Numbered from the stretch's first letter, positions 15,280 to 24,463 are shown. The stretch is DNA of 37,328 nt from Acidimicrobiia bacterium (GCA_012270885.1 JAAXHN010000001.1:1-37328); one strand, 5' to 3'. Translations and numbers: made by a program. The notes: generated by a model not told the origin, from the letters alone.

Positions 15280-16520
15280 GCCCCTCGTTCCTCCCGGATC
15301 AACGGTGGGCGAAACTCGCGGTGAAGCACCTGCACGGCCTTCTGCATCTGGGATTGTTCCACCACGCAGGAGATCCTGATCGTGGAGGTGGAGATCATCT
15401 CGATATTGATCCCCGCCTCGCCCAAAGTTCGGAATACCCGGGCCGCTACGCCCGGTTCGGTTTTCATTCCTGCTCCAATCAGTGAAACCTTGGCTATGTC
15501 GTTGCGGATCTCCACTCCGGACGCCTTCACTTGCAGACCCACCAGCCTGACCACCTCCTCGGCCCACTCCATGGAACTCTTGGGGATGGTGAAGCTGATG
15601 TCGGACAGGCCCTCTCGCGAGACGTTCTGGACGATCATGTCAACGTTCACGCTCGCCTCCGCCAGGGGTTCGAAGATCGAGGCCGCAACGCCGGGTTGGT
15701 CGGGAACTTCCCGCAGGGTGACCTTCGACTCTGAGGAATCGTGGGCGATTCCGCTGACTATGGCTTGTTCCATGCGCTCCATCTCGGTGGCCTTTCTGAT
15801 CCAGGTGCCGGGTGAATCCGTAAAAGAGGAGCGTACGTGGATGGGGACGCCGTATCGCCGACCAACCTCCACCGCCCGGGGAACGAGCACTCCCGCTCCC
15901 CCGGCGGCCAACTCCATCATCTCCTCGTATGAGATCTCTTCCAGTTTTCGCGCCTCGGCGACTATCCGGGGATCGGCGGTCATCACCCCCGGCACATCAG
16001 TGTAGATCTCGGCCACATCTCCTCCCAAGGCAGCGGCCAGCGCCACCGCACTGGTATCGGAGCCTCCCCTGCCCAGGGTGGTGATCTCCTTTGATCGCGG
16101 GCTGACCCCTTGGAAGCCGGCCACGATCACCACCTTCCCCTCGGCGAGATTATCGGTCACCCGAGCACCCGTTATCCCCTGGATCTTGGCGGCTCCGTGG
16201 GTGTCGTCGGTGAGAATCCCGGCCTGGCTGCCGGTCAGGCTGACAGCTTCCACCCCATGGGCGGCGATGGCCATGGCGGTCAGGGCAATGGAGATGCGTT
16301 CCCCGGCGCTCAGCAGCATGTCCATCTCCCTGGCCGGCGGGTTGGGGTTCACCTCCTGGGAGAGAACTATCAAGTCATCTGTGGTGTCACCCATGGCGGA
16401 GACGACCACCAGCACCTGGGCGCCCGTCCGTCGGGCGGCAACCACCCGGGCGGCCACGCTTCGGATGCGGTCGGGTGTTGCGAGAGAAGACCCGCCGAAT
16501 TTTTGTACGATTCGCGTCAT
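15276..16520 (-). CDS. lysC: Aspartokinase
   Basis: A 414-residue aspartate kinase that makes aspartyl phosphate for the downstream asd enzyme. KFGGSS is at 7-12, and there is the kinase core with [17 protein letters not shown]. Two C-terminal ACT domains (around [15 protein letters not shown] and [18 protein letters not shown]) are where lysine or threonine usually feeds back. Length and layout match the single-function actinobacterial enzymes; in some relatives an internal start gives a separate ACT subunit, and I cannot tell here. The start is ATG 16520; no clear ribosome site precedes it. Divergent from the cyclophilin gene, sharing a 162-base spacer. Confidence 0.97.
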   Translation of the reverse strand: MTRIVQKFGGSSLATPDRIRSVAARVVAARRTGAQVLVVVSAMGDTTDDLIVLSQEVNPNPPAREMDMLLSAGERISIALTAMAIAAHGVEAVSLTGSQAGILTDDTHGAAKIQGITGARVTDNLAEGKVVIVAGFQGVSPRSKEITTLGRGGSDTSAVALAAALGGDVAEIYTDVPGVMTADPRIVAEARKLEEISYEEMMELAAGGAGVLVPRAVEVGRRYGVPIHVRSSFTDSPGTWIRKATEMERMEQAIVSGIAHDSSESKVTLREVPDQPGVAASIFEPLAEASVNVDMIVQNVSREGLSDISFTIPKSSMEWAEEVVRLVGLQVKASGVEIRNDIAKVSLIGAGMKTEPGVAARVFRTLGEAGINIEMISTSTIRISCVVEQSQMQKAVQVLHREFRPPLIREERGA

Positions 16521-16682
16521 TCCAAGGAAGGAAGGGAGATCAACAACCCCATGTTACGGCCTGCCGCCCGGTCCTCAGGACCCCTTTCGTCTCCGGCGGT
16601 CCATGGTCCCGGGGGGATGCGTACAATGTTTTCAGAGACCATGCCGGCGACCCGACCGATTGGCACAGGAGAGTCCGTTTAG

Positions 16683-17474
16683 GTGAGCAAGGCAAAGCGA
16701 CAGCGTCAGAAGGCCGCCAAGGCGGCGCGTCTCCAGGCGGAGCGGAAGAGGGAATCCCGGAAGGAAAACCTGAAGCGACTGGGGATCGGGATAGCCATGG
16801 CCGTGGTTCTGGTGGCGGTGCTGGTGGTCTGCACTTCCAGGGGGGATGATCCCGACGAGACGGCCCCCTCGGAGTTGTCCGGCGATTACCGGGAATACCG
16901 CGAGAAGCCCACCGCCTGCGGAGCGGAGGCGCCGCCCCCACTCCAGGGTATGACCTTCAACGACTTTATCACCCAGGGGATCACCCCCGATTCGTCGGTC
17001 TTCGCCCGGGTGGAGACCTCTTGCGGGACGGTGGTCATAGAACTGGACACACGCTATGCCGCAACTGTCAATTCTTTTGTCTTCCTGGCTAGGGAGGGTT
17101 ACTACGACGGCACGGTGTTCCACAGGCTGTTGGAGGGTTTTGTCGTGCAGGGTGGCGACCCCACTGCCACCGGACGGGGAGATGCCGGATACGAGATCGC
17201 CGACGAGTTCCCGCCCGAAGACTTCCAGTACGAGCGAGGAGTCGTCGCCATGGCCAACGCCGGGAAGAACACCACCGGCAGTCAGTTCTTCTGGATGCTG
17301 GATGATGCCCCCTTTCTGAACCCGCAATACAACGTGCTGGGCCGGATAGTCGAAGGCCTGGAGGTCTTGGACCTGATTGCGCAGGTGCCCACCGTCCTGT
17401 CCCCCACAGGTGAGCAGAGCCTTCCCAGGGAAGCCATCTATATCGAGTCGGTGACGATCACCGTCGAATCCTGA
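16683..17474 (+). CDS. Membrane-anchored cyclophilin-type peptidyl-prolyl isomerase
   Basis: A 263-residue protein with a basic N-terminus (KAKRQRQKAAKAARLQAERK), one membrane helix at about 32-50, a linker, and a cyclophilin domain from about residue 100. Diagnostic segments are FHRLLEGFVVQGGDP, GYEIADEF, VAMANAGKNTTGSQFF and LDDAPFLNPQYNVLGRI. It should catalyse proline isomerisation on proteins outside the cytoplasmic membrane. GTG 16683 follows AGGAGA by 10 bases. A TACAAT box lies at 16622-16627. The PHP gene follows after 13 bases. The N-terminus fits an inside-facing anchor, not a cleaved signal. Confidence 0.93.
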   Translation: MSKAKRQRQKAAKAARLQAERKRESRKENLKRLGIGIAMAVVLVAVLVVCTSRGDDPDETAPSELSGDYREYREKPTACGAEAPPPLQGMTFNDFITQGITPDSSVFARVETSCGTVVIELDTRYAATVNSFVFLAREGYYDGTVFHRLLEGFVVQGGDPTATGRGDAGYEIADEFPPEDFQYERGVVAMANAGKNTTGSQFFWMLDDAPFLNPQYNVLGRIVEGLEVLDLIAQVPTVLSPTGEQSLPREAIYIESVTITVES

Positions 17475-17487
17475 TCGGACCCCTGCG

Positions 17488-18357
17488 ATGGGGGTCGATC
17501 TGCACACCCACACCACTGCCTCGGACGGCTCTGACTCTCCTGCCGAGTTAGTCTCCGCTGCCTCAGGGCTGGGACTGTCGGCGGTGGCTGTCACCGATCA
17601 TGACACCACCGAAGGGCTGGCCGAAGCGGAGACCGCCGCCTCCCGGGCCGGGATAGAACTGGTAAAGGGACTAGAGTTGTCATTGGAGTGGGGTCCGGGC
17701 GCTATGCATTTGCTGATCTTGCTGATCGAGGACCTAGATTTCCTCTTATCCAGGTTGGGCCGGGTGCGGGAGGGGAGGGTCCGGCGCAACCTGGAAATGG
17801 CGGAGCGGCTCCGCTCCCAGGGCATGGATGTGACCATGGAGGAGGTAAGGGCAGGAGGAGGGTCGGGGGCCATCGGACGACCGCATTTCGCTTCCCTCCT
17901 GGTGAGGAAAGGCTACGCTCCCGACATTCCAGCCGCCTTCGACTTGTACCTTGCCAGAGGGCGTCCCGCCTATGTGGAGAGATTCCGCCTCGGTCCGGCG
18001 GAGGCAATCGCGGCGGCTCACGCCGCGGGAGGCGCGGCGGTTCTGGCCCATCCTCTCACCCTGGGGGTGGAGGGAGGTCGGCTCTCGGCTGTGCTGGAGG
18101 AACTCTCGGAGCAGGGCCTGGATGGGATGGAGGCCTACTACGGGGCGTATGATCCTCCAACCCGCCGATCGCTGTTCGAGTTGGCCCGGAGGCACGGACT
18201 CGTTCCCTCGGGAGGCTCGGATTATCACGGGCGTTTCAAGCCGGATGTCAAGCTGGGGATAGGCCGGGGCGATCTGGTGGTGCCCGATGAGGCACTGGCC
18301 GAGTTGAGGGCGGCCGTCTCAGCGCGGCGGAGCCTGAAACCTCCCCACCGCTCATGA
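17488..18357 (+). CDS. PHP-domain phosphoesterase
   Basis: A 289-residue metal-dependent phosphoesterase of the PHP family, like the nucleoside 3',5'-bisphosphate phosphatase and YciV/RNase AM group. Metal ligands are visible in order: DLHTHT (4-9), TDHDT (36-40), an acidic GLELSLEW near 64, FGRPH-like IGRPHFA, HPL in LAHPLTLG, and GSDYHG (243-248). The exact substrate (pAp, 5' RNA ends or another phosphate ester) is not decided by sequence. ATG 17488 lies 13 bases after the cyclophilin stop, and the stop overlaps the murJ ATG (ATGA), so the three genes form one operon. Confidence 0.9.
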   Translation: MGVDLHTHTTASDGSDSPAELVSAASGLGLSAVAVTDHDTTEGLAEAETAASRAGIELVKGLELSLEWGPGAMHLLILLIEDLDFLLSRLGRVREGRVRRNLEMAERLRSQGMDVTMEEVRAGGGSGAIGRPHFASLLVRKGYAPDIPAAFDLYLARGRPAYVERFRLGPAEAIAAAHAAGGAAVLAHPLTLGVEGGRLSAVLEELSEQGLDGMEAYYGAYDPPTRRSLFELARRHGLVPSGGSDYHGRFKPDVKLGIGRGDLVVPDEALAELRAAVSARRSLKPPHRS

Positions 18358-19937
18358 AAGGCAAAGCGATGGGGATGGGCGCCGCGGCCCTCGTGGTATC
18401 GGGCGGAGTTCTGGCATCCAGGGTGTTGGGGCTGGGTCGCGAGACGATGCTCGCCGCCCTGATCGGCGTCAACGCGGTTGGAGATGTGTACCGAGCCGCC
18501 TTTCTGGTTCCCGACCTTCTGAACTATCTGCTCGCCGGGGGTTATCTGACCATTACCTTCGTTCCCATTCTTGCCGCCCGTCTGGCGGCGGATGATCCTG
18601 AAGGCGGCAATCGGGCTTTCGTGGCGGTCTTCAGGGTGGTGACCGGTTTGACCATCCTCCTGACTGCGGTGCTGATGGTCTGGACGGCGCCCCTGATCGA
18701 GCTGATCTATCCCGAGCTCTCCACGGACCAACTCGGAGAGGTAACCCGGCTCACCCTGATAGCTCTGCCCGCCCAAGTCTTTTTCGTCGGCGGATCATTG
18801 CTGATGGCTTACCAGTACGCTCACCGCCGGTTTCTGGTGCCCGTCGCAGCGCCAATCGTCTACAACCTGTCCATCATCATTGGAGGGATGACGGGTGGGA
18901 TACTTGTGGATCCCGTACCTGCGGACGGGTTCGTATGGGGCGCGCTGGTGGGCGCCGCGCTCGGAAACTTCGGGATACAGTGGCTCGGAGCGCGGCGGGT
19001 CGGCCTCCGCTTGGTGAGAGGCGTTGAGTGGAAGCACCGGGCGGTCCGGACCTACCTGGCGTTGGCCATCCCGTTGATGGTTGGCCAATCGGTGGCTGTC
19101 CTCGATGAGCAATTCGTCCGGTTCTTCGGACAGTTGACCCCCGACGGAGGAATATCGGCTCTTTCCTTCGCCCGGGTGCTGAACATGGTTCCGGTGGGAA
19201 TGGTGGCTCAAGCTGCGGGGGTGGCCGCCTTTCCATTCCTGGCTTCGCTGGCTGCGTCGGGTCGCCGTTCGGAGTTGACCGAGACCACCCTGCGCACCGC
19301 CCGGATGACCCTCTTTTTGGGAACCGGCGCGGCGGCGGCGGTGCTGGCGGTGGGAGCGCCCGGAGTGAGGCTGGTGTTCCAATGGGGCGCGTTCGGCTCC
19401 GCCGATTCGGCCATGGTGGCTCAACTCTTGGCTGTCTACGCACTGGCAATTCCGGCCTGGGGCGTTCATCAAGTGGTCTCTCGTTCTTTTTACGCCGAGC
19501 GGCGGATGTGGCCGCCGGTGGTGATCGGGACCCTTGCCGCGGCGGCTGCCATCCCTCTCTCCTTGGGGTTGGTATCCATGCGGGGAGTTGAGGGACTGGT
19601 TTGGGCCAGTGTGATCTCGGTGGGTGTCTACACCGTGGCGTTGACCCTCTTTTGGCTGCGCGGGCAGGACACTGAAGGGAGGAGCCTGGCTCTGGGGCTG
19701 GGCCGATCGCTGGTAGCCGGCGCGGCCGCATCGGGGGCGGGGTGGCTAGTGGCCGGGTGGTTCTCCCGGGATCGGGCCTGGGATATCACCGAGGCGGTGG
19801 GGGCTTTCGTTGTGGGAGGGTTGGTGGTTGGCCTGGTCTTTTGGGCGGTCGCCCGCCTGTTGGGAAGCAGAGAACTGCGGTCGCTCTGGGAAGCCAGGCG
19901 AGGAGGTGCCTCAGACAACTCTCCAGGAACCGATTAG
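18354..19937 (+). CDS. murJ: Lipid II flippase MurJ
   Basis: A 527-residue polytopic membrane protein of the MurJ/MviN family, which moves lipid II across the membrane for peptidoglycan synthesis. Typical early segments are ASRVLGLGRETMLAALIG and YRAAFLVPDLLNYLLAGG, then GYLTITFVPIL. About 14 helices follow, including ALAIPAWGVHQVVSRSFYA. ATG 18354 overlaps the PHP stop by four bases. The C-terminus is short, without the cytoplasmic kinase-like extension found in some mycobacterial homologues. It ends 61 bases before the convergent GOLPH3-like gene; that gap shows only a weak ACCCA/TGGGT hairpin. Confidence 0.96.
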   Translation: MKGKAMGMGAAALVVSGGVLASRVLGLGRETMLAALIGVNAVGDVYRAAFLVPDLLNYLLAGGYLTITFVPILAARLAADDPEGGNRAFVAVFRVVTGLTILLTAVLMVWTAPLIELIYPELSTDQLGEVTRLTLIALPAQVFFVGGSLLMAYQYAHRRFLVPVAAPIVYNLSIIIGGMTGGILVDPVPADGFVWGALVGAALGNFGIQWLGARRVGLRLVRGVEWKHRAVRTYLALAIPLMVGQSVAVLDEQFVRFFGQLTPDGGISALSFARVLNMVPVGMVAQAAGVAAFPFLASLAASGRRSELTETTLRTARMTLFLGTGAAAAVLAVGAPGVRLVFQWGAFGSADSAMVAQLLAVYALAIPAWGVHQVVSRSFYAERRMWPPVVIGTLAAAAAIPLSLGLVSMRGVEGLVWASVISVGVYTVALTLFWLRGQDTEGRSLALGLGRSLVAGAAASGAGWLVAGWFSRDRAWDITEAVGAFVVGGLVVGLVFWAVARLLGSRELRSLWEARRGGASDNSPGTD

Positions 19938-19998
19938 CCGAGCCACCCATAGGTTGGGTTTGATCGCGGTAGACACCCCTCCCGGATTCGAAGGACGG

Positions 19999-20646
19999 TC
20001 AGTGCATACGTCCAATCGAGACGGCGATTGACAACTCTATGTCGCGGATGGCCTGCGCCATGGCCTGTCCGATGAGGTCCATCTGGCGTACCTGGGCGAT
20101 ACGCTCCGACGCCCTTTCCAGTTCATGTCTGGACAGTATCTCGTCGAAGATGCCGCAAGCATCGACCAGGCAGATGAGCATCACGTCGCGGGGATCGGGG
20201 ATCTCGTTGCTGAAAAGCACCCCCATTAGTCGCAACTTCACCTCACGTTCGGGCGTGCCGTCGACGGTGGGGTAGCGTCTGGTGCGGAAGACCCACAGAA
20301 AGCGTTCTTCCTGGCGTTCCAGAATTCCCCCATCCACCAGTCTGGTAAGCCCCTCTGCCCGGATGACGTCGGAGCTCTCCACTATGTGCTCCACCCAGTG
20401 ACGGGTCGGGTGCGTTTCTGCCGACGCGATGTCGGCCAGTGTGGGATCCAACAGGCTGTCGCCGACCGGTGTGGAGTCGACAAGGACCAGGTTGTCAAGG
20501 TCGGTGTCGATGCGGTTTTCCATCGCCAAATCCATAAGGACGCCGCCGGCGATGGCGTAGTCCAAGGCCCAGTTGGGCACCCGTACGAATCTCCCATCGT
20601 CATCACGGAGCAGGAGCAAGATGATTTCCTCGACGAATCTCAGCAA
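19999..20646 (-). CDS. GOLPH3/Vps74 family protein
   Basis: A 215-residue protein with the signature of the GOLPH3 (GPP34) family: N-terminal FVEEIILLLLRDDDGRF, YAIAGGVLMDLAMENRI, LVDSTPVGD, the interior WVFRTRRYPTVDG, and an all-helical C-terminal half. Eukaryotic members bind PI4P and glycosyltransferase tails at the Golgi; actinobacteria carry homologues of unknown role that may be peripheral membrane proteins. The start is TTG 20646, preceded by GAGGAAGGA at good distance. Upstream, 20647-20891 holds a TACACT box (around 20739 on the minus strand) and nothing else I recognise. Convergent with murJ; a functional link is not shown. Confidence 0.85.
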   Translation of the reverse strand: MLRFVEEIILLLLRDDDGRFVRVPNWALDYAIAGGVLMDLAMENRIDTDLDNLVLVDSTPVGDSLLDPTLADIASAETHPTRHWVEHIVESSDVIRAEGLTRLVDGGILERQEERFLWVFRTRRYPTVDGTPEREVKLRLMGVLFSNEIPDPRDVMLICLVDACGIFDEILSRHELERASERIAQVRQMDLIGQAMAQAIRDIELSIAVSIGRMH

Positions 20647-20891
20647 TGTCAGGTCCTTCCTCCTCTAAGGCGCGGTACAGCGTTGTTGTGAGCCATAGTC
20701 GGTCCGTTGCGCCGAGGGCGGCGGTTGGTCATAGTGTACCTGCGGTTTTCCGGCCGGGCCGCCAGGTTCAGGCAAGGTCAACTCAGTCGGATCCTGGTGG
20801 CAAACCGGCCTCGGCCGCGGCGCGAGGTGTCCCGCGTTTGCCTAGCTGCTTGTTCCTCCTGCAGGTCTAGAACTGCGTCCGAAAGAAGTAC

Positions 20892-21167
20892 TCAACGCGT
20901 CATTCCCCGTGGCGGGGACGTTTGGAGCCATGGTCGCTCTGGTGGTTTTGTGGGAGCCGTGTTCCCGTTCAGTCCCGGGTCGGGGGCCGGCAGTGCGTCC
21001 AGGGCAGTCAGCTGACCGGCTCGCACCCAAGCGGAGAGTTGTCGGTCGGTATGAGGCCGGCGCGCACTGGCCGCCCTCTTTCTCCGTCGCATCTGCTCCA
21101 TCACCGCAGAGAGCACCGCCGCCTCGTATTCTCCGGCTCCGCCCTGGATTTCGAACCGCTCAATCAT
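20892..21167 (-). CDS. Small protein resembling acyl-CoA carboxylase epsilon subunits
   Basis: A 91-residue protein. The first 55 residues (FEIQGGAGEYEAAVLSAVME, then QMRRRKRAAS, then LSAWVRAGQLT) follow the pattern of actinobacterial acyl-CoA carboxylase epsilon subunits: a beta strand, a helix beginning with an acidic pair, a basic linker and a Trp-containing C-terminal part. The tail is Pro-rich. ATG 21167 overlaps the end of mce by eight bases (ATGATTGA), so it is translationally coupled. An epsilon subunit beside methylmalonyl-CoA epimerase would fit propionyl-CoA carboxylation, but the family is short and weakly conserved and no carboxylase gene is in the window. A lineage-specific protein of unknown role is the alternative. 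Confidence 0.55.
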   Translation of the reverse strand: MIERFEIQGGAGEYEAAVLSAVMEQMRRRKRAASARRPHTDRQLSAWVRAGQLTALDALPAPDPGLNGNTAPTKPPERPWLQTSPPRGMTR

Positions 21168-21573
21168 CGGAGGACTCCACCAACTCGATCAGCGTCCCGG
21201 CCAGGTCGCGGGGGTGAACGAAAGCTATCCGGGTTCCCCCTCCCCCCGGCCGGGGTTCGGAATCGACCAGCCTTGCTCCCTGGGCTTTCAGGTGTTCCAA
21301 AGCGGTGTTGATGTCGGCCACCGCCAAGGCGAGATGATGCACCCCTTCTCCTTTCTTGGCCAAGAACCGACCCACCGGCGTCTCGGGTCCGAGTGGCCGG
21401 AGCAGTTGGATGAATGATCCTCCCAGGGGAATCATTGCCTCTTCCACTCCCTGGGAAGCAACGGTTTCCCGGTACAGGGGAGTTATACCGTACTTCTCCC
21501 TGTACTCATCCACGGCGTGATCGAGATCGTGGACGGCGATGCCCACATGGTCGAGGTTCAGCAGTTTGATCAA
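21160..21573 (-). CDS. mce: Methylmalonyl-CoA epimerase
   Basis: A 137-residue single-domain VOC-superfamily enzyme that interconverts the (R) and (S) forms of methylmalonyl-CoA between propionyl-CoA carboxylase and the B12 mutase. DHVGIAVHDLDHAV supplies the first metal His, GVHHLALAVADI the second, and LIELVE the C-terminal Glu; the two beta-alpha-beta modules are complete and the length is normal. The start is TTG 21573 behind AGGAAG. Upstream, 21574-21837 contains only the structured stretch described for glpX. Lactoylglutathione lyase-like relatives are less likely given length and the GEGVHHLAL context. Confidence 0.9.
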   Translation of the reverse strand: MIKLLNLDHVGIAVHDLDHAVDEYREKYGITPLYRETVASQGVEEAMIPLGGSFIQLLRPLGPETPVGRFLAKKGEGVHHLALAVADINTALEHLKAQGARLVDSEPRPGGGGTRIAFVHPRDLAGTLIELVESSDD

Positions 21574-21731
21574 GTCGCTTCCTGTTAGGCTCGGAGACTC
21601 TTAGACACTCGAGAGCGCCTCCTGGTTACGAAACGGGGCCGGGACGTTTACCGAGGACGGGGGATACCCGGCCAACTATCCTTCGCGAATGATGAGTGAC
21701 AGAAGTCCGGTCGTATGCCCGGTCGCTCAGA

Positions 21732-21780
21732 CCTCCCGTCCGCAGCTAGGTGGGAGGCTTTGCTCCCCTCTGGTCGGAGG
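21732..21780 (+). other. Mutually exclusive hairpins upstream of glpX
   Basis: CCTCCC (21732-21737) can pair with GGGAGG (21752-21757). GGGAG (21752-21756) can instead pair with CTCCC (21763-21767), and CCTC (21767-21770) with GAGG (21777-21780). This 1-2, 2-3, 3-4 order looks like a small RNA switch or attenuator, 58 bases before the glpX ATG. No known riboswitch consensus is visible and the stems are short. Confidence 0.25.
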
Positions 21781-21837
21781 AGATAAGGATCACACCGCTC
21801 GTACCAGTCGGAGCCTTGCTTTGCCGGTTAGGTTGCA

Positions 21838-22809
21838 ATGACGGGCTCGGGCTTCGATCAGAATTACGCCCTCGATTTGGCCCAGGTGACGGAGCGGGCG
21901 GCGATCGCCGCCGCCCATTGGCAGGGAAGAGCTGACAAGGAAGCTGTAGACCGGGCGGCGGTGGACGAGATGCGCCTCCGGCTCAACGCCATCCGACTGG
22001 ACGGCGTCGTGGTGATCGGGGAGGGCGAAAAGGACCGCGCTCCGATGCTCCACAACGGAGAGCGGGTGGGGAGGGGGAGCGGTGCCCGGGTTGACATAGC
22101 CGTCGACCCGGTGGATGGCACGACTCTCACCGCCCAAGGGGGACCGGGGGCCCTGTCGGTGATCGCGGTCGCAGAGCGGGGGACCATGTTCTCACCCGGC
22201 AGCCTGGTCTACATGGACAAGCTGGCTGTAGGACCCGAGGCGGCCGGAGTGGTAGACCTAGAGGCGCCGGTCAGCCACAACCTGGAACAGGTGGCCCGCG
22301 CCAAGGGCCTCGACCTCGACCAGTTGACGGTGATCGTCTTGGAGCGTTCCCGCAATCAGGAGTACATACGAGAGATCCGCGAGGTCGGGGCCCGGATCCG
22401 CCTGATAGGAGACGGGGACGTCTCCGCCGCAATAGCTGCGGCCCGTCCCGAGACGGGTATTGATGTGTTGATGGGAATCGGCGGTTCACCCGAAGCGGTG
22501 ATCGCTGCGGCCGCCATGAGGTGCATGGGAGGAGAGATCCAGACCCGGCTGTGGGCGGGAACCGACCAACAACGAGAATACGCGGCTGACCACGGTTTGG
22601 ATCTGCACCGTGTGATGACCACGGTCGAACTGGTGGGCGGAGACGAGGCCTACCTGGCGGCAACCGGGGTGACCTCAGGCGAGTTCCTGCGGGGTGTGGA
22701 GTTCGGAAATGATCAAGCCATCACCCACAGCGTCACGATGCAGGCCAGTACCGGGGCGATCCGGTACATCACCACCTACCACAACTTGGCCCGAGAGCGG
22801 GGAGACTAG
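21838..22809 (+). CDS. glpX: Fructose-1,6-bisphosphatase class II
   Basis: A 323-residue enzyme of the GlpX family, which hydrolyses fructose 1,6-bisphosphate in gluconeogenesis. Metal and phosphate motifs are clear: VVVIGEGEKDRAPML (GEGEKD at 61-66) and DPVDGTT (90-96), then LIGDGDVSAAI and GIGGSPEAVIAAAA further on. Length is normal. ATG 21838 gives the standard N-terminus of the family; the ribosome site is weak. It stands alone between mce and the broken enoyl-CoA hydratase. In actinobacteria this class is often the main FBPase. Confidence 0.96.
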   Translation: MTGSGFDQNYALDLAQVTERAAIAAAHWQGRADKEAVDRAAVDEMRLRLNAIRLDGVVVIGEGEKDRAPMLHNGERVGRGSGARVDIAVDPVDGTTLTAQGGPGALSVIAVAERGTMFSPGSLVYMDKLAVGPEAAGVVDLEAPVSHNLEQVARAKGLDLDQLTVIVLERSRNQEYIREIREVGARIRLIGDGDVSAAIAAARPETGIDVLMGIGGSPEAVIAAAAMRCMGGEIQTRLWAGTDQQREYAADHGLDLHRVMTTVELVGGDEAYLAATGVTSGEFLRGVEFGNDQAITHSVTMQASTGAIRYITTYHNLARERGD

Positions 22810-22840
22810 CCGGGAGGACGCCGGCTGGGCCATCGCCGGG

Positions 22841-23686
22841 TCAGCGGGAGACGTCGGGAGCGATGGGATCGCCGGAGTCGCGTTCGCGCACGGCCTGGGC
22901 GAACCCAATCTCCTCTGCCCGCCGCTTGAACCACAGCCCCTCGGGTGAATGCCGGGCTATCCCGTCGAACAGCGTGGCGAGCATCTGGGTGCCTGCCAGG
23001 CCCATGTTCTCCAGTGCCTGGTTGATCAGCATCTTGTTCATCATCAACTGATTTCGGGGGACTCCCTTGACACGATCAGCGAGATCCTTCACCTTGGCGT
23101 CGAGGCGGTGCTCGGGGACGGCCTCGACCACCAAACCGATCCGCTTCGCTTCCAAGCCGTCTATCAGATCCCCGGTCAGGAGCATCCGCTTGGCCCGTTC
23201 CGCGCCTATCCGGTAAACCCACATGGCGGTGGTGGGGCATCCCCAAACCCTGGCCGGCGGGTATCCGATCTTGGCGTCGGGCGCCATCACCACCAGGTCG
23301 CAGGCGAGGGCGATGCCCTACCCTCCGGCTACCGCGTATCCTCGAACCTTGGCGATTGTGGGCTTGGAGCATCGCCACAGCAACATGAAGTCGGTGGTGT
23401 TGCGATTCATCATCCGATAGTCCACGGTGGCATCCCAGGGCATCTCCTGCGTGTAGGGATCCTCCGGTAGCTCGGCGAATTCCTTGAGGTCGTACCCGGC
23501 GCAGAATGCGCGTCCCGCGCCTGTCAGGATCACCACATGTACCTCCGGGTTTTCGTCTGCCGACTCAACCGCCGCCCTGATCTCCCCGGGCATTCGCTCG
23601 TCGATGGCGTTAAGCCGCTCCGGTCGGTTGAGAGTGATGGTGGCTATCCGGTGGGAGACCTCGTATCGAATGCTCTGGTATTCCAC
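22841..23686 (-). pseudogene. Enoyl-CoA hydratase/isomerase interrupted by one amber codon
   Basis: A complete crotonase-family reading frame of 281 codons with one in-frame TAG at 23318-23320. Before it: ITLNRPERLNAIDERM, ILTGAGRAFCAGYDL and YAVAGG. After it, in the same frame: GIALACDLVVMAPDAKIGYP and ERAKRMLLTGDLIDG. The stop falls between two oxyanion-region glycines that are normally next to a small residue in this family. The reading frame is otherwise sound, so the change is recent, or it is a base error. If real, translation ends after 122 residues, without the second half of the active site. Start GTG 23686, no good ribosome site. The family acts in beta-oxidation or related CoA-ester chemistry. 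Confidence 0.85.
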
Positions 23687-23731
23687 TGCGTTCGGGAGTC
23701 GGGGTTCTTTCTCATCCCTATTTAATCGGCT

Positions 23732-24463
23732 TTAATCGGCACGGAGAGGTTTCATATCACCTTTATAGCACAGGCCGGAGGCCCCGGAGGGTGAAGCCTT
23801 TCCGTCCAGGGAGTCCAAGCCCGCTTTTCTGAGGGCCGCAAGCAGTCCGTCCGCGAAGAAGCCATCCAGACTGGGGTCGGCCCCGAGCGCCTGGTCGCCA
23901 TGATGATTGATCAGAATGCAGGTGCTCCCGGCTTCGGTGGCGGCGGCCAGGTCGTCATCGGTGTCGCCCACCATCACCACCCGGTGGGGAGGGATTCCAC
24001 CGGCCGCCGCCTCGAGGTGATTGCCGAACAGCCCGACCTTGCTCCCGCCGGAGGGTCCCCGAAGGCCGTCGATCCGGGTGAAAAAATGGGCGATGCCGAG
24101 CTTGTGAACCAGGTCGTTCAAGGGATCGTGGGGGTACAGCGAGAGAATCGACTGGGTGGCGCCGCTCTGGGCCACCGTCTCCAGCGCTCGGCTAGCTTCA
24201 GACGCCAGCCCGGCAATATGCATGCTGGCAACGTATGACGTCTCAAAGCGATGGTTGATCCTCTCCCACTCAGACTCTGTGATTTCCCGCCCCAGCACTC
24301 GGCAGTAGAACGCCGGCAACGGGCGGGTGAACAGTCTGATGTATTCGGAGAGTCCGAGCGTAGGGGCATCTACTTCCCGCAGGGCGGCATTGACGGCGAG
24401 ATGCACCTGGGGAAGATCGTCCCACAACGTTCCATTCCAGTCCCACACCACATGATCGGCCAT
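23732..24463 (-). CDS. HAD-superfamily phosphatase (phosphoglycolate phosphatase-like)
   Basis: A 243-residue haloacid dehalogenase-fold hydrolase. The nucleophile Asp8 is in VWDWNGTLWDD; the usual second Asp (acid/base) is Asn10, as in a known subgroup of actinobacterial HAD proteins. A helical cap follows (about 18-85), and the C-terminal metal motif is VMVGDTDDDLAAA (near 163-175). The layout is like phosphoglycolate phosphatases, but the Asn change makes the exact activity uncertain. ATG 24463 is preceded by GTGAGG at short distance. The C-terminus runs some 25 residues past the fold, ending MKPLRAD. Confidence 0.85.
   Translation of the reverse strand: MADHVVWDWNGTLWDDLPQVHLAVNAALREVDAPTLGLSEYIRLFTRPLPAFYCRVLGREITESEWERINHRFETSYVASMHIAGLASEASRALETVAQSGATQSILSLYPHDPLNDLVHKLGIAHFFTRIDGLRGPSGGSKVGLFGNHLEAAAGGIPPHRVVMVGDTDDDLAAATEAGSTCILINHHGDQALGADPSLDGFFADGLLAALRKAGLDSLDGKASPSGASGLCYKGDMKPLRAD

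Noticed and set aside
15280-15567. N-terminal extension of asd into lysC
   Set aside because: The enzyme normally begins at the Rossmann strand; ATG 15279 gives this and overlaps the lysC stop.
23318-23320. Amber codon as pyrrolysine
   Set aside because: No pyl genes are visible, the site is not one known for pyrrolysine, and a simple null mutation or base error is more likely.
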